The notes under the pieces were generated by a model that saw only the letters and a list, made by a program, of their open reading frames with translations, was not told the origin of the DNA and searched no databases. A stretch of DNA of 64,000 bases. Source: Limnomonas spitsbergensis. Taxonomy: Eukaryota; Chlorophyta; Chlorophyceae; Chlamydomonadales. Shown here in pieces: positions 54,881-64,000 of the stretch (within the stretch, counting starts at the first letter, position 1; each line of letters starts with the position of its first letter). A program made the translations under genes and the position numbers. Location of the stretch: contig JAYJMM010000124.1 in NCBI GenBank assembly GCA_037349105.1, forward strand, positions 1,460,501 to 1,524,500. The letters are read 5' to 3'.

Positions 54881-57800
54881 GGTTTCCAAGGGCCATGGAA
54901 GGCAGCTTGTACCTCGGGTGTTCTGTCTGCCCTGGGTGACTCCCTGGCCCAAACGCTAGGAATGTACATGGAGCAGGTGGGCACGCCATGCAGGGTTGCA
55001 TGCATGGAGGGAGTTCACGAAAGACACGCCATGCAGGGTTGCATGCATGGAGGGAGTTCACGAAAGACACGCCATGCAGGGTTGCATGCATGGAAGGAGT
55101 TCAAGAAGGACATGCCATGCAGGGTTGCATGCATGGTGGAAGAGCATGGAGAAAAAGCTGCATGCAAGCGGCCATGCTATTCGGGCAGCCACTATCCTGC
55201 TCACAACAGAAAGCCTAGTATTCTACTTGGGCTAGCATACCCAGCTCTGTCTTGTCCCGCTTTTGATAGCCTAGTCTCCTGCTTGTCTTGTCCGGCTCTA
55301 GATGGCCTTGTCTCCTGCTTGTCCTTTCCCACTCGTCCTGTCCCGCTTCCGATAGTCTAGCATCCTGCTTGGGATTGGGCGCCGAGCCTTGTCCTGTCGT
55401 TTTCAAAAAGCAAAATGTTCTGGATGGGCTGTTCAGGGTTTCAAAAAATCATGTTCTGGATGGGCTTTTCTTTGTGTTAGACATCATTTCCTCTTGTGCC
55501 TTATGCCCGCAGAAAGAGGGTCGGGCCAATCCACCGTACAACCCCTGGAGGACGTTGAGGATGTTTGGATTCGGCTTCTGTTGGTACGGCCCCTACCAGT
55601 TCTATTGGTGAGGAATGCATGCAGTACACGGGGTACATGCTATCCGGTGGTACATGCAGTACATTATGTATATTTGGGCTGGACTTATGTTGGTACGGCC
55701 CCTAACAGTTTTACTGGTGAGCAGTACATGCAGTACATGGGGTACATGCTATCTGGTGATACATGATGTACAATATGTATGTTTGGGCTGGCCTTATGTT
55801 GGTACGGCCCTTAACAGTTTTACTGGTGAGCAGTACATGCAGTACATGGGGTACATGCTATCTGGTGGTACATGCTGTACATTATATAGCTTTGGATTGA
55901 ACTTCTTTTGTCATGACCCCTCCCACTTACACTGGTGAGCAGTACATGCAGCACACGGGGCACATGCTATCTGTGAGCAGTACATGCAGTACATGCTATC
56001 TGGTTTCACAGGCTGTACAGTACAGCCGCAAGCCCCTAGGCCGTAGGCTGTGATGTAGCTACAGTGTGATAAATGAACGGTGGTCGTCACACTACACAAG
56101 AACAAACATGTACCGCTGCCATCCATGTAGCACCCTGCCCACGTCCATCGGGGTCAGGGTTTAGGGTTAAGTATGTGCTGCTGTTATCCATAGGCGACTT
56201 AGTGTGGTGGAATGCAGGGGAATGAGTGGCCTCGTTATGGAGGGCTGCGAGGATGGTGAGCAGCCCTGCCACATAATATCTTATGTGTATCTGCAGGTGT
56301 GATCTACTCCCACCTTTATTTCCACACTAGTGTGAAACAGCCATGTTACTTAATACTGTATGTGGGCCTCCAGGTGTTCATACTACGGGTAGTGTGAAAC
56401 AGTCATGTCAGACAAGGCTATTTTGTGTAGTGCTCGCCGCATCATGTTTGTGTTCACACGTCACATATTGCCCTGGTCCACACTAGTGTGACACAGTTTT
56501 GTATCAGAATATCTGATGTAGAGATTCAAGTACCACCAAACCGGTTTGAATCTGCGTACAATAAATTACTTGTGGAGGTACAAGGAGTGGTGTGCGACAG
56601 AAAAAAAAAAGGGAAAAAAGGGGAAAAGGTAACAACTACTTTGGGGGGTGCGCTGAGTAGTGTTTCCGGCTCCAAATATGAAAACAATTCAGCTGCGCGT
56701 GCGCAGAGTAGGATACTTTTTGCCTGTGCAACGAATTTGCCTGATGTGACCCTGTAGGTATAACATGCTCGAGTGGGCCATGCCTTTGAAGACCACGCTG
56801 AACTTCCTAGCCAAGGTCGCCTCCAATCAGCTGCTCCTGGCGCCATGCACGGTGTCGGGCCTGTTCGCATGGAACCTGTGTCTGGCTGGAAAAGCAGAGG
56901 TATGATTGTTTCTGTATGAAACAGAGGTGCACGATGGTTGCACAGAAGACAGAGGTACGATTGTTTCCTTAAAGAACAAAAGTATGATTTCTCCGTAAAA
57001 ACAGAGGTGCGATTGTGTCTGTAAAAAGCAGTTTCATGATTGTTTCCATCAAATCGGACTATAACCATCTGAAATTGAACCCTGAACCCTGCCCACCCGG
57101 ACCCTGAACCCTACCGACCCTGACCCTGAACCCTGCCCACCCTGAACCTGAAGTCCTGAACCCTGCCGGCACAGGACCTTGACCCTGAACCCTGCCATCC
57201 CTCAACTGCCTTCAGGAGCTGCCCAACAAGATGAAGGCCGACTTGGTGCCGACGATGATGAACGGCAAGTTTTCTTTGCTATGCTCTCTTCTACTGTACG
57301 TCATGGTGGCCATGGTGCGGACGTGGCCTTGGCCCGTGCCGCACGGTCTCTCTGACCCTCACACGGCACCTTCTGGGGCGCAGTTTTCTCTCCTTGCCCT
57401 GATGTCACCCCCCATACTGTTCCACCCTTTGACCCCCCCACACACACTTTTTCACATTTAACACCGCAGGTTGGAAATTCTGGGTACCTGCGGCCAGCCT
57501 CAACTTTTACTGCATCCCCATCCAGCTACAGGTAGACACACGACCTCCGATGATTGTATTTCACCCCTGGCTCTCGCTATATTTCATTCATGTTTAATTC
57601 AGTTCTAGTCCATGCGGCCCTGAGGTTGTTTTTCAAACCATGAACCCTCAAAAAAATCTTCTCGCAAACCACCCCCTGAGCTGGACCCTAAACCCTCACC
57701 GCATGGCATGCCACCCTCAGGTTCTATACATGTCATGCTGCGGCGTTTTGTGGACGGCCTACCTCTCATATGCTTCCACAACGCCTCAAGGGGCAACCGC

Positions 57801-57882
57801 CGCGCCGGTTGTGGCCAAGCTTGAGGCTGCCACAACGCAGAGCCCCGCAGCAAAGACGGACAAGAAGCACAAGAAAAAATAG
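54881..57882 (+). CDS. Mpv17/PMP22 family membrane protein, six exons found
   Basis: Exons: 54881-54976, 55513-55607, 56758-56899, 57216-57264, 57470-57531, 57721-57882 (stop). The frame is continuous. Family landmarks are TSGVLSALGDSLAQ (first helix), NPWRTLRMFGFGFCWYGPYQ (the R..R..GF....P..H/Q.WY block), KVASNQLLLAPCTVSGLFAW (KV..DQ....P), WKFWVPAASLNFYCIPIQL (WK.WP..Q..NF..VP) and VLYMSCCGVLWTAYLS. The family has four transmembrane helices and sits in peroxisomal, mitochondrial or plastid membranes, with proposed channel or ROS-related roles. The C-terminal tail is Ala-rich and ends KKHKKK. The intron after 57264 begins GCAAGT, a GC–AG intron; no GT alternative restores the frame. The N-terminal exon with the start codon was not found. 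The first exon listed opens at an AG (CTCTCTTCAG). Confidence 0.88.
54977..55150 (+). repeat. 43-bp minisatellite at an Mpv17-gene donor
   Basis: Four copies of CACGCCATGCAGGGTTGCAT, GCATGGAGGGAGTTCACGAA and AGA start seven bases after the exon end, within the first intron listed. Confidence 0.9.
55608..55990 (+). repeat. Three donor-side copies of the 55.6-kb Mpv17 exon end
   Basis: The exon end TGTTGGTACGGCCCCTACCA and GTTCTATTG with donor GTGAGG is repeated at about 55688-55722, 55797-55830 and, more decayed, 55908-55940. The spacers are GCAGTACATGCAGTACATGG and GGTACATGCTATCTGG. Unit length is about 110-115 bp. The first two copies retain a potential GTGAGC donor. Confidence 0.9.
56900..57060 (+). 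repeat. Donor-side short repeats after the 56.8-kb Mpv17 exon
   Basis: Five units of the type ACAGAGGTATGATTGTTTCT follow the exon end GCAGAGGTATGATTG, spaced 30-45 bp, decaying with distance. The remainder of the intron (57061-57215) is CCCTGAACCCTGCC text. Confidence 0.8.
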
Positions 57883-57984
57883 ATAGAGGGGGCATCATGT
57901 TGTCTGGTGATTCGTCAGACTTGCTTTAACGTGTTGGCATCCATATCCTTGGTGTAACATCAGGTTTTTTTTTTCCTTCCAACA

Positions 57985-58055
57985 GGACAGTTGGGCGCCC
58001 ACGCGGCCGAGCCTTTTTGAGCAGAGCCCAGAGGTGTAACGTCATTGACTTGTTG
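57985..58055 (+). mobile_element. LINE 3' end
   Basis: GGGCGCCCACGCGGCCGAGC, then GCAGAGCCCAGAGGTGTAAC and GTCATTGACT. It begins about 100 bp after the Mpv17-gene stop, so the polyadenylation region of that gene may lie in LINE DNA. Confidence 0.75.
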
Positions 58056-58139
58056 GCATCGATATCCGAATGTGGCATGGCTGCACCATGGTCTTAGCTG
58101 TGCATGGGAGCTGGAATTGAGCTTGTTCATCCCCTATCA

Positions 58140-58625
58140 GCCCCACGCGGCCGAGTGTTCAGCAGGGCCCAGCGGCCGAGTGTTCAGCAGGGCCCAGCGG
58201 GGATGCGCCGCTGTAAACATGTCCATGACGTTACTCCTGTGGGACCTGCTCAAAAAGGCTTGGCTGCGTGGGCGGCTGGTCGCCCAACATGAAATTGGGA
58301 GACGAAAACTAAGGTGAAGCGAGAGGGGAAAGCAAAGAGAGGAACAGGAAGGAGAAATAGAATACCCCTCCCCCCAAAAAGGAAGGTCAGTGTAAATGTG
58401 ATTCCTACCCATGTTAATTACATGACACCTCTGGGCCCTGTTAAAAAAAGCTCGGCCGCGTGGGCGCCCAACTGCCCGTTGGGAGAAAAGAAAAGGAGCT
58501 TACGGCTAGAGGGGATAGAAGGAGAAGAACACGAAGGAGAATGAAACACCCCCTCCAAAAGGAATAGGCAGCCCGAAGTATTCCTACCCCTCTCAAGCCT
58601 ATTCCTCAAGAAGGCAAACAAAAGC
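58140..58625 (-). mobile_element. Two LINE 3' ends in reverse orientation
   Basis: Tails at about 58225-58300 (CATGACGTTACTCCTGTGGG) and 58420-58480 (CATGACACCTCTGGGCCCTG, GTGGGCGCCCAACTGCCC), each followed by a purine-rich stretch. 58143-58200 holds a 28-bp duplication of GCGGCCGAGTGTTCAGCAGG. Confidence 0.75.
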
Positions 58626-59249
58626 AAAAGCTAGGCCTCAACAATGCCCACTACGGTACGCCCCTAATAAAAGTCGAAGCCTCCCACCCAAGCCTGCCCC
58701 GATACAACTGTTGTAAGTTTGTGGCACCCTCCGGGGGCCTGTCCATCTTTAAGCCTCTGACTCCTTCATGCTAGGGCACTGGAAGCAGACATGCAAAGCA
58801 TCCTCCACGTGCCCGACATCTCCCCTTGCGCAACACCGCTGGCAGCAGCGTGTCTCACGTTGTTCACTACTCCGTCGTCCTCTTGTGCCAGCCGTGCTAA
58901 CCGCACCCAGCCGCAGCCGTGAATTCGTGCACACACAAGCGCACGCCCTGTTGCTGGTGCGGCTCCTAGCTTGCGCCAACACGGCGCTTGCCGTAGACTG
59001 AACTCAAGCGCGGTAGGCGGCCACAGACCTGTGCGCGGTGGCGGGGTCCCTGGGGTCTTCTCTGCCAGTCTCCCGAAGCTGCACCTGCTGATAGCCTGCG
59101 CCCACTAGGTGCAGCACCTCTGGGACGGGGAGCGGCTACAGGTTATAGACTGCCTCAAATTTAATTCTTGGGGCGGGATTGCTTGGCAATTAGCAATTAG
59201 CCCCTTTAGGGGGTCACTTTGCCTCTCCAACTCTCTAAAGACGCATTAA

Positions 59250-59327
59250 CACGTCTTTAAAGAGCAGGTGAAGAAGCGTGGCCCCCAAAGGGAGGCTCCG
59301 CTTCTCCACCTGCTCTTTAAAGACGTG
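59250..59327. repeat. Long hairpin inside the organelle-like insertion
   Basis: The arms CACGTCTTTAAAGAGCAGGT (59250 on) and its complement ending at 59327 pair perfectly for 21 bp and continue for about 8 bp with one mismatch. The loop is about 20 nt containing CCCCCAAAGGGAGG. It is flanked by CAAATTTAATTCTTGGGGC direct repeats. Confidence 0.9.
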
Positions 59328-59509
59328 AAGCGGATTACCGTCCTGGGACCCAAATTTAATTCTTGGGGCCGTGGCGGGCCTCTTAGGGCAGGTCGGTATT
59401 AACCCAAATTGGACCCCCAGACGGTGAGGGGGCACAAATAAAGGTCTTGGGGGTTTAAAATAGGGGAGATAGATATATAATAATAATTAAAAAGAACCTC
59501 TGTTCAAAG

Positions 59510-59622
59510 ACCGCTCGAAGATTGGCTTGGAAGCAGCCACTCTATAATGAAAGCGTAGCAGCTCACGAGCTTAGAAGAGAGTTTGCCAAATGTCCGGGAT
59601 TATACTTAAACTATTTAGCTTC
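59510..59622 (+). rRNA. Fragment of an organelle large-subunit rRNA (GTPase-associated centre)
   Basis: TTGGCTTGGAAGCAGCCA followed by TGAAAGCGTAGCAGCTCACG corresponds to the universally conserved 23S-like segment around E. coli 1060-1110 (GGCTTAGAAGCAGCCA, AAAGCGTAATAGCTCAC). AATGTCCGGGATTA further on corresponds to the ATGTAACGGGGCTAAA segment. Several conserved positions differ from bacterial or plastid 23S, which favours a mitochondrial source. It is a non-functional nuclear copy. Confidence 0.7.
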
Positions 59623-60769
59623 TTCTTTATGTTCTGTTTAATACAGGTTGGGGGCAGCTGCTCCACGCTCCAACTCCTTCAACGCCTCCATCAGCTCACC
59701 GCACCATGTGCGCCCTCCGGTGTTCTGTCGAAGCGCGAGCTGCATGTCCGCCGCCATGGCTGCTACCATGAGTGGGCTGTCTTGTTGTGCTGCAGGTGCT
59801 ACCGTTGCATTGTAGAAGCGGAGCACGTGCTGCCACCAGTCTCGTTGTTACGGCTAATTCTGCAGCTCCCTCATGACCCCCAGTTGGCAGCGGAGGCAGG
59901 TAGCCCCGCAGCCTGGCGCAAGTGCTGAAGTAGGCTGGACTACATGCTGCTCTTGATGCAATGTCGCAGCCTGAGGTGATCGGTGGACGGTGGCCCACAC
60001 CACATAACCGTACTTGGCCGCAGTCGCTGCATAGACAGACGCCAACCGGATGCGTGTGGGCAGATGATGCCTGAGGTGATGCATGGCCGCCATCACCTTG
60101 GCGGCCATGCGGTGGACACGCTGCAATGTGGCAGCCAAAGGCACCTCTCTACCTTGCATGGCCTTCCTCATGCTGCCGTTCTCGTGCTGAATGATGCCCA
60201 GGAACTTAAAATCCTGGACACGCTTCAGCACTATCCTATCTGGGCCATACTTGCAAGAATGGGCTGATTGCCGGTGCTTCGCAGCTAAGCGGCTGCCAAA
60301 CTCTATTATCTCTGTATTGCTAACGTTGAACTGGAGCTGCTTGACCGCCGCATATTCATGCAGGGCATCTAGCATGCGCCGCAGCCCTGCCGGGCTGCTG
60401 GCTAGCAGGGTGAGATCATCCGCATACTTACAACAGGCACCTGAGTTGTCGCCCCGGGCACAATGCCCTCTGCCGTGCACTGGGCTGCGATCATGCCCGG
60501 CAGATCGCTGATATAGAGACTGAAGAGGAGGGGGCTGAGTGGGCAGCCCAGCTTGATACCGCGGGTGCAAGGCACAGGGGCAGCAGTGCTTTTATTGCCG
60601 TCTTCAAAGGAAAGTAAATCCAGCTAAACATGTACTGTATCATGCATTCATGATGTGTCATGCTACCATACGTTCAAGTCTTTGAAAGGAAGCTCCTTTG
60701 TCACTCTTTGGGGCATTCTCAGTTTTCTTAGGCGGTGTCCAACCGAACTCTTTTGCACCACGTCATATT

Positions 60770-60995
60770 TTATGACTGGGCTTGTCCTTTGCACCATGGG
60801 GTTCCTTCCCACGCTACTGCTCGTTGGTTGTGTTGGTTGCTAGCCCAGGGGGGTCACAGGTTTTCGCTCATTGTTCTAGCGTATCAAGTGCTTTTACCGG
60901 TTTGCGGGCACATGTCCCTATGTCCCATGCGTCAAATTTGATGCTCTGCTGGACTGTAAAAACTTCACGAACAGCTTCACAGCTCCTGGGTCACT
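60770..60995 (+). repeat. Dispersed repeat A, copy 4
   Basis: Unexpanded copy of the family described at 505-995, from ACCATGGGGTTCCTTCCCAC to CTGGACTGTAAAAACTTCAC. Confidence 0.85.
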
Positions 60996-61029
60996 GATGC
61001 TCTGACAGCACCCTTGAAGAGAGTTAAGT

Positions 61030-61405
61030 CGCATGGAGACAGTGTTAATGACGATACAATTCTGGGCCGTGCTCGGAATGCTTGCTTAGCTGCGTAGGTC
61101 ACTGAGGGACACCTGGTTACACCTCTGGAACAACCTTTGTGTTTTTGGTGTTTCGTGGGTGAATTTGCTTTCCTTTCTTTCCTCTTATGCCTTCTCCCTT
61201 GACTTTCCTAGCTGGCTTTTTGTTTGCCGGGGTGGGCCGAGCTTCATTTCAGCATAGCCAGGATGTGTAACGTCATTAACTTCTGGTACCTGAACAAAAA
61301 GGCTGGGCCCCATCAGTGCCAAACAGTCTGGTTGGGAGAGGTTGTAGGTCGTATACCAATGACATAATACCTCTGGGCTCTGGACCCTGCTCATGGAGAT
61401 CCTAA
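61030..61405. mobile_element. Cluster of three LINE 3' ends in mixed orientation
   Basis: Reverse tails at about 61045-61100 (TTAATGACGATACAATTCTG) and 61360-61400 (AATGACATAATACCTCTGGG). A forward tail at about 61140-61285 (GGGTGGGCCGAGCTTCATTT, GATGTGTAACGTCATTAACT) follows its T/C-rich stretch. Confidence 0.6.
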
Positions 61406-62720
61406 GAGTGTCATTTTTGCTTTACCTGCGTCCTCGGAGGCCAACACGGCCAGGCTTGCAACGTACCGTATTCTTAAATCTGCTTCTGAACATCTGAACA
61501 AGTGGAACACTCCGAGGATCTCCCACCCCAACTGAAACTCCCACTCCAAACTCTAACTCCCACTTTAAACTCCAACTCAAACTCCCACTCCAGCTTAAAC
61601 TACATCGAAGAGGTAGCAGTTGACCTAGAGGAAGAATACCAGGTTGAAGCAATATTGTAATTATCAATGTGAGGGGGGGGGGAAGGAGGAGTGAGATCCT
61701 GTCAAAATTGTGCTCCGAAGCATATTCACAAACTTCACATATGACTTCCAACGCTGCTAGCATTCAGAAGGGTCAAATGATCGCCCACTCCTATCTTCAT
61801 ATCGGACATATGGGGATATATCGAGGGCCGAGGGCAGGCAAAAAATACATCCCATGCTCCTTAAGCTGTTGAGATTTATAAGAGCATTCCAAATCTGGCC
61901 CTAAAAATGTTTTTGGCGCAGATAGGGGCGGGGGATTGGCGGGGGGGGGGGTGGCAAAGTTGGGAGGTTGCCGGGTGGGGTAGAAATAAGGGGCACAAAA
62001 AGATTTTTTTTTTGCTACTCGACATTACTGGTATACCATGTTGTTCTAGACATCAGATTGGAAATTGCCACAAAATCTGTATGCACCTTTGTGATGTTTA
62101 CTGACGACTGCACAACAAATAATTAGGATCCAATAACAGGAGGTCCCGCAAAGGACCTAGGGTTTAGGGTAGCAAAATATTAGTTGCTATGGAGACCTGT
62201 CATTTAATTAATTAATTGCTTCATACAATCTTGAAAATTTATAATTGCCCAAACTCCAAAGTGCCACCGAGCAAAAAATATTAGTTGCTAATGGAGACCT
62301 GTCAGTCATAACCAAAAAATCAGGCCACACGATGTGAAAAATCGATGTTCCATCTCTTCTCCACTAAATCTATATCTATGCTCAAAAATGTCAGTACATA
62401 TCTTATCCTACATGGACCAGTAAGCTGCGTGAATGGCGTGCATATCGTGGTCCACAGCCGACCTGATCTCAGCACGGAGGTCAACTTGCTTGTCAGCTTG
62501 CTAGGTACGCAGGCTTGTCTGGCACAATGTCCTCGTGGCAATCGTGCACCTGTCCACATGCAAAGGCAATCAGAGCAATTAGTGTGCTCGGTTCTTTCCA
62601 GGAAAAGTATTGGCATAGGCATGGGAGACTTAAAACAGCCTTGAGCGAGGGTATCAGCCAATTCGAACAAGTTGTCTTCTTCTTTTTTAGGATACGTGCT
62701 AATGGTCATATTATAAGTGT
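61406..62720. other. No supported gene; short repeats
   Basis: 61530-61600 has CTCCAACTCAAACTCC-type repeats. 62166-62200 and 62270-62310 share AAATATTAGTTGCTA...GGAGACCTGTCA. ORFs of 60-130 codons have no recognisable domain. Confidence 0.4.
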
Positions 62721-62725
62721 CCTAC

Positions 62726-63173
62726 CTAAACAGCAGTCGTGATCAAGAACTCGCGCCATTGTCGCGCCACGTCGTTGTGCTGGTTGAAGTAGCGCTCGTT
62801 GGTATTGTGGTTCATGAAGGTGATGTTGACGTCGTCGCCAGTGATGCGCCTGAGAAATGGTGCAAATAATTTTCTTTGGGCTCAGGCAAGACAGAGGCAC
62901 ATCGTACGGGGCTCGGGCGAAACAGGAGGTTTGAATGCCTAAAGCAAATGCAATATGCCATTCTTGGACCCTCTGTATCACCTTCCCTCTTGACACCATT
63001 GTGGCATTGTAAACAAGGCAAGCATGCAGGCATGGTGCAGAATGGATGGCAGGGGAATATAGGGAAATACTGAAATAGGCTGAGGGGATCACAAGGGAGC
63101 AGGTTTCCACTTTCCAGTCAGTTTGGCAACAATCGCACACACCTGCCCCCTGGCATCCGGTAGTGTGTTCCTC
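62726..63173 (-). CDS. 3' end of an unidentified gene (two exons)
   Basis: The last exon is 62849-62726 with the stop at 62726. It reads RITGDDVNITFMNHNTN, then ERYFNQHNDVARQW and REFLITTAV. The acceptor is TTTCTCAG. The preceding exon ends at a good donor (GGGGGCAG then GTGTGT) at about 63146; in the matching frame it reads GKRGTHYRMPGGR back to about 63185, where a TGA precedes, so an acceptor must lie close by (GATGAG is a candidate). The last-exon sequence has the look of a conserved protein, but I do not recognise the family. A longer acidic reading in another frame (63458-63146) is open but does not join in frame. The gene continues to the right, possibly to the exon at 63918. Confidence 0.5.
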
Positions 63174-63917
63174 GTTTTCCTCATCAGAAGCGTCGGCCGA
63201 GCCGGGCTCTGTCGTCTTGTTCGTCATGCATGGTCGAAGGCGTCCAGGCATGTCGGATTCGCTTTTGTCCTCTTCTGTGTACAGGAATTGCAGCAATTTG
63301 GAAGAGGGAAGTTCTAGGGATCCAAATGATTTCATAGTCCAGATAGAGGAGCAGGGTAGCATGCATCGCCATTCGCCAGGCTCTGCACGGGACCCAAATT
63401 GCGCTCGAAGGGTTACCCAGTGCCACAGTTCGCACCTGAAGCCTCGCAGGTCTTCCACGATGGGGCAAAGGTTGTATAACAGAGGGCTGCCCCTCGGCCA
63501 GCTACGCCCTCTGGCTGTGCTGGGTCAACTGGTAGCCAGCTTGAAGACGCTGTCACCCGCTGTCACCCATTTCACTCATACATCTCGATCGCATATAAAA
63601 CATGTTTGTAATGTTTGAATTCTGAGTGGTGACACCTCCTGGAAACAAAGTTCGGCGACCTGAAGTCCCTGACACAGGCCAGCTGCCCATGAATCAGCTA
63701 TCACTCGCTTAACTGAGTTGGTAGAGCAAACTTTTATGGTATAATGTAAGGCCAAGAACTGGCAAACGTGGCCTCGAGGTCCCATGGCAGCTTCGTTCGG
63801 ACGTGCCATATCGAGGGTACCAAATCGACCTTCGCCTCGCTCAAGCATGGCCCAGACAAGTTCCAACGCATAATCCATTTTATTCCCTAGCTTCGAATTT
63901 GCAAATTACACGCTTTG

Positions 63918-64000
63918 TCAAAATTTACCGCCCCGGAACCGCTGGCGCTGGTTGCTGGACAGAACCTCCGAAGGGTCGTACTCGGGGGCGCTCACTTTTC
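63918..64000 (-). CDS. Terminal exon of a gene entering from the right edge (partial)
   Basis: The minus-strand frame is open from the window edge and reads SAPEYDPSEVLSSNQRQRF then RGGKF and a TGA stop at 63918-63920. Codon-like GC content contrasts with the AT-rich DNA just after it. No family recognised. Confidence 0.5.
   Translation of the reverse strand, partial: KVSAPEYDPSEVLSSNQRQRFRGGKF

Larger units (their letters stand above)
59159..59645 (+). other. Mitochondrial-like DNA insertion (NUMT) inside the LINE
   Basis: About 487 bp, more AT-rich than its surroundings (AATAATAATTAAAA, AATTTAATTC), splits the LINE ORF. Comparison with the 50.7-kb copy puts the break between codons for PNL/PKL and the following R(Q). 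The insert contains a large-subunit rRNA fragment, a 29-bp-stem hairpin and two copies of CAAATTTAATTCTTGGGGC (59157-59175 and 59351-59369). Palindrome-rich, rRNA-fragment-bearing sequence is typical of green-algal mitochondrial genomes; organelle origin is inference from the rRNA. Confidence 0.65.
58749..60625 (-). pseudogene. Non-LTR retrotransposon (LINE) reverse transcriptase, degenerate and interrupted
   Basis: Read on the minus strand, 60625-59646 encodes the palm of a LINE reverse transcriptase: GIKLGCPLSPLLFSLYISDL, then after a frameshift near 60440 KYADDLTLLASSPAGL (the catalytic YADD box), and FNVSNTEIIEFGS with LKRVQDFKFLGI (thumb-side GxxxxFLG motif). It ends at LERGAAAPNL. The frame resumes at 59158-58749 with sequence homologous to PLPVREVLALVDAAY of the 50.7-kb copy and the terminal zinc finger (RCCQRCCARGDVGHVEDALH followed by VCFQC). 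The gap is filled by a foreign insertion at 59159-59645. Frameshifts and stops make it inactive. Confidence 0.85.

Noticed and set aside
62849..63458. Reading 62706-63458 as one 250-codon exon
   Set aside because: The acidic stretch and the last-exon motif lie in different frames; the well-formed donor at about 63146 and acceptor at 62850 indicate an intron instead.
63690..63780. tRNA-like segment (TTAACTGAGTTGGTAGAGCA)
   Set aside because: The D-arm resembles a tRNA, but no matching acceptor stem, anticodon arm or TTCRANNCC T-loop follows at the right distance; at most a SINE or tRNA relic.

Overview
The window is nuclear DNA of a eukaryote, most likely a green alga. Protein-coding exons are short, GC-rich and separated by GT–AG introns. 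The intergenic and intronic DNA is full of degenerate plant-type telomere heptamers (CCCTAAA / TTTAGGG), and the recognisable proteins (an RsmI-type rRNA methyltransferase, a plant/algal-style SET-domain methyltransferase, an Mpv17/PMP22 protein, an armadillo-repeat protein) fit the green lineage. No species can be named from the sequence alone.

Layout. 1-4060: repeat-dominated DNA (60-bp telomere-like array, a dispersed repeat blown up by a 13-bp minisatellite, CATG-rich tracts, a 20-bp repeat, a polypyrimidine tract) with one doubtful minus-strand exon. 4063-21616 (+): a ten-exon gene for the 16S rRNA 2'-O-methyltransferase RsmI; one intron holds a 7.4-kb array of a 14-bp unit. 21.7-26.8 kb: a 635-bp insertion with a 15-bp target-site duplication, then a Gag-like retroelement ORF with a structured leader (-). 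27.7-29.1 kb (-): an intronless armadillo-repeat protein. 29.2-33.0 kb: a MITE-like inverted repeat, minisatellites and LINE 3' ends. 33346-46421 (-): a SET-domain gene of at least eleven exons whose introns contain a 188-bp satellite, a 53-bp array and an 18-bp array. 46.4-54.6 kb: no firm host gene; tandem duplications, a possible LTR with a tRNA-Met primer site, and many 5'-truncated LINE copies. 54881-57882 (+): an Mpv17/PMP22 family gene. 58-61.4 kb: LINE copies, one interrupted by a mitochondrial-like insertion that carries a large-subunit rRNA fragment. 62.7-64.0 kb (-): the 3' ends of one or two unidentified genes.

The most striking property is the architecture of the introns. At almost every internal exon of all three multi-exon genes, the exon edge together with its splice site has been copied tandemly into the neighbouring intron (1 to about 10 copies, units of about 35-190 bp), in all stages of decay. 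Some arrays (the 53-bp array beside the 42.7-kb exon, the 112-bp array before the 18.9-kb exon, the 115-bp series after the 55.6-kb exon) are clearly built from units that still contain an acceptor or donor plus coding bases. Several introns are also strand-asymmetric, G-rich TTTAGGG-like near the donor and C-rich CCCTAAA-like near the acceptor, so the pre-mRNA could pair across the intron. Together this suggests a genome in which splice-site-anchored tandem duplication is a main source of intron growth.
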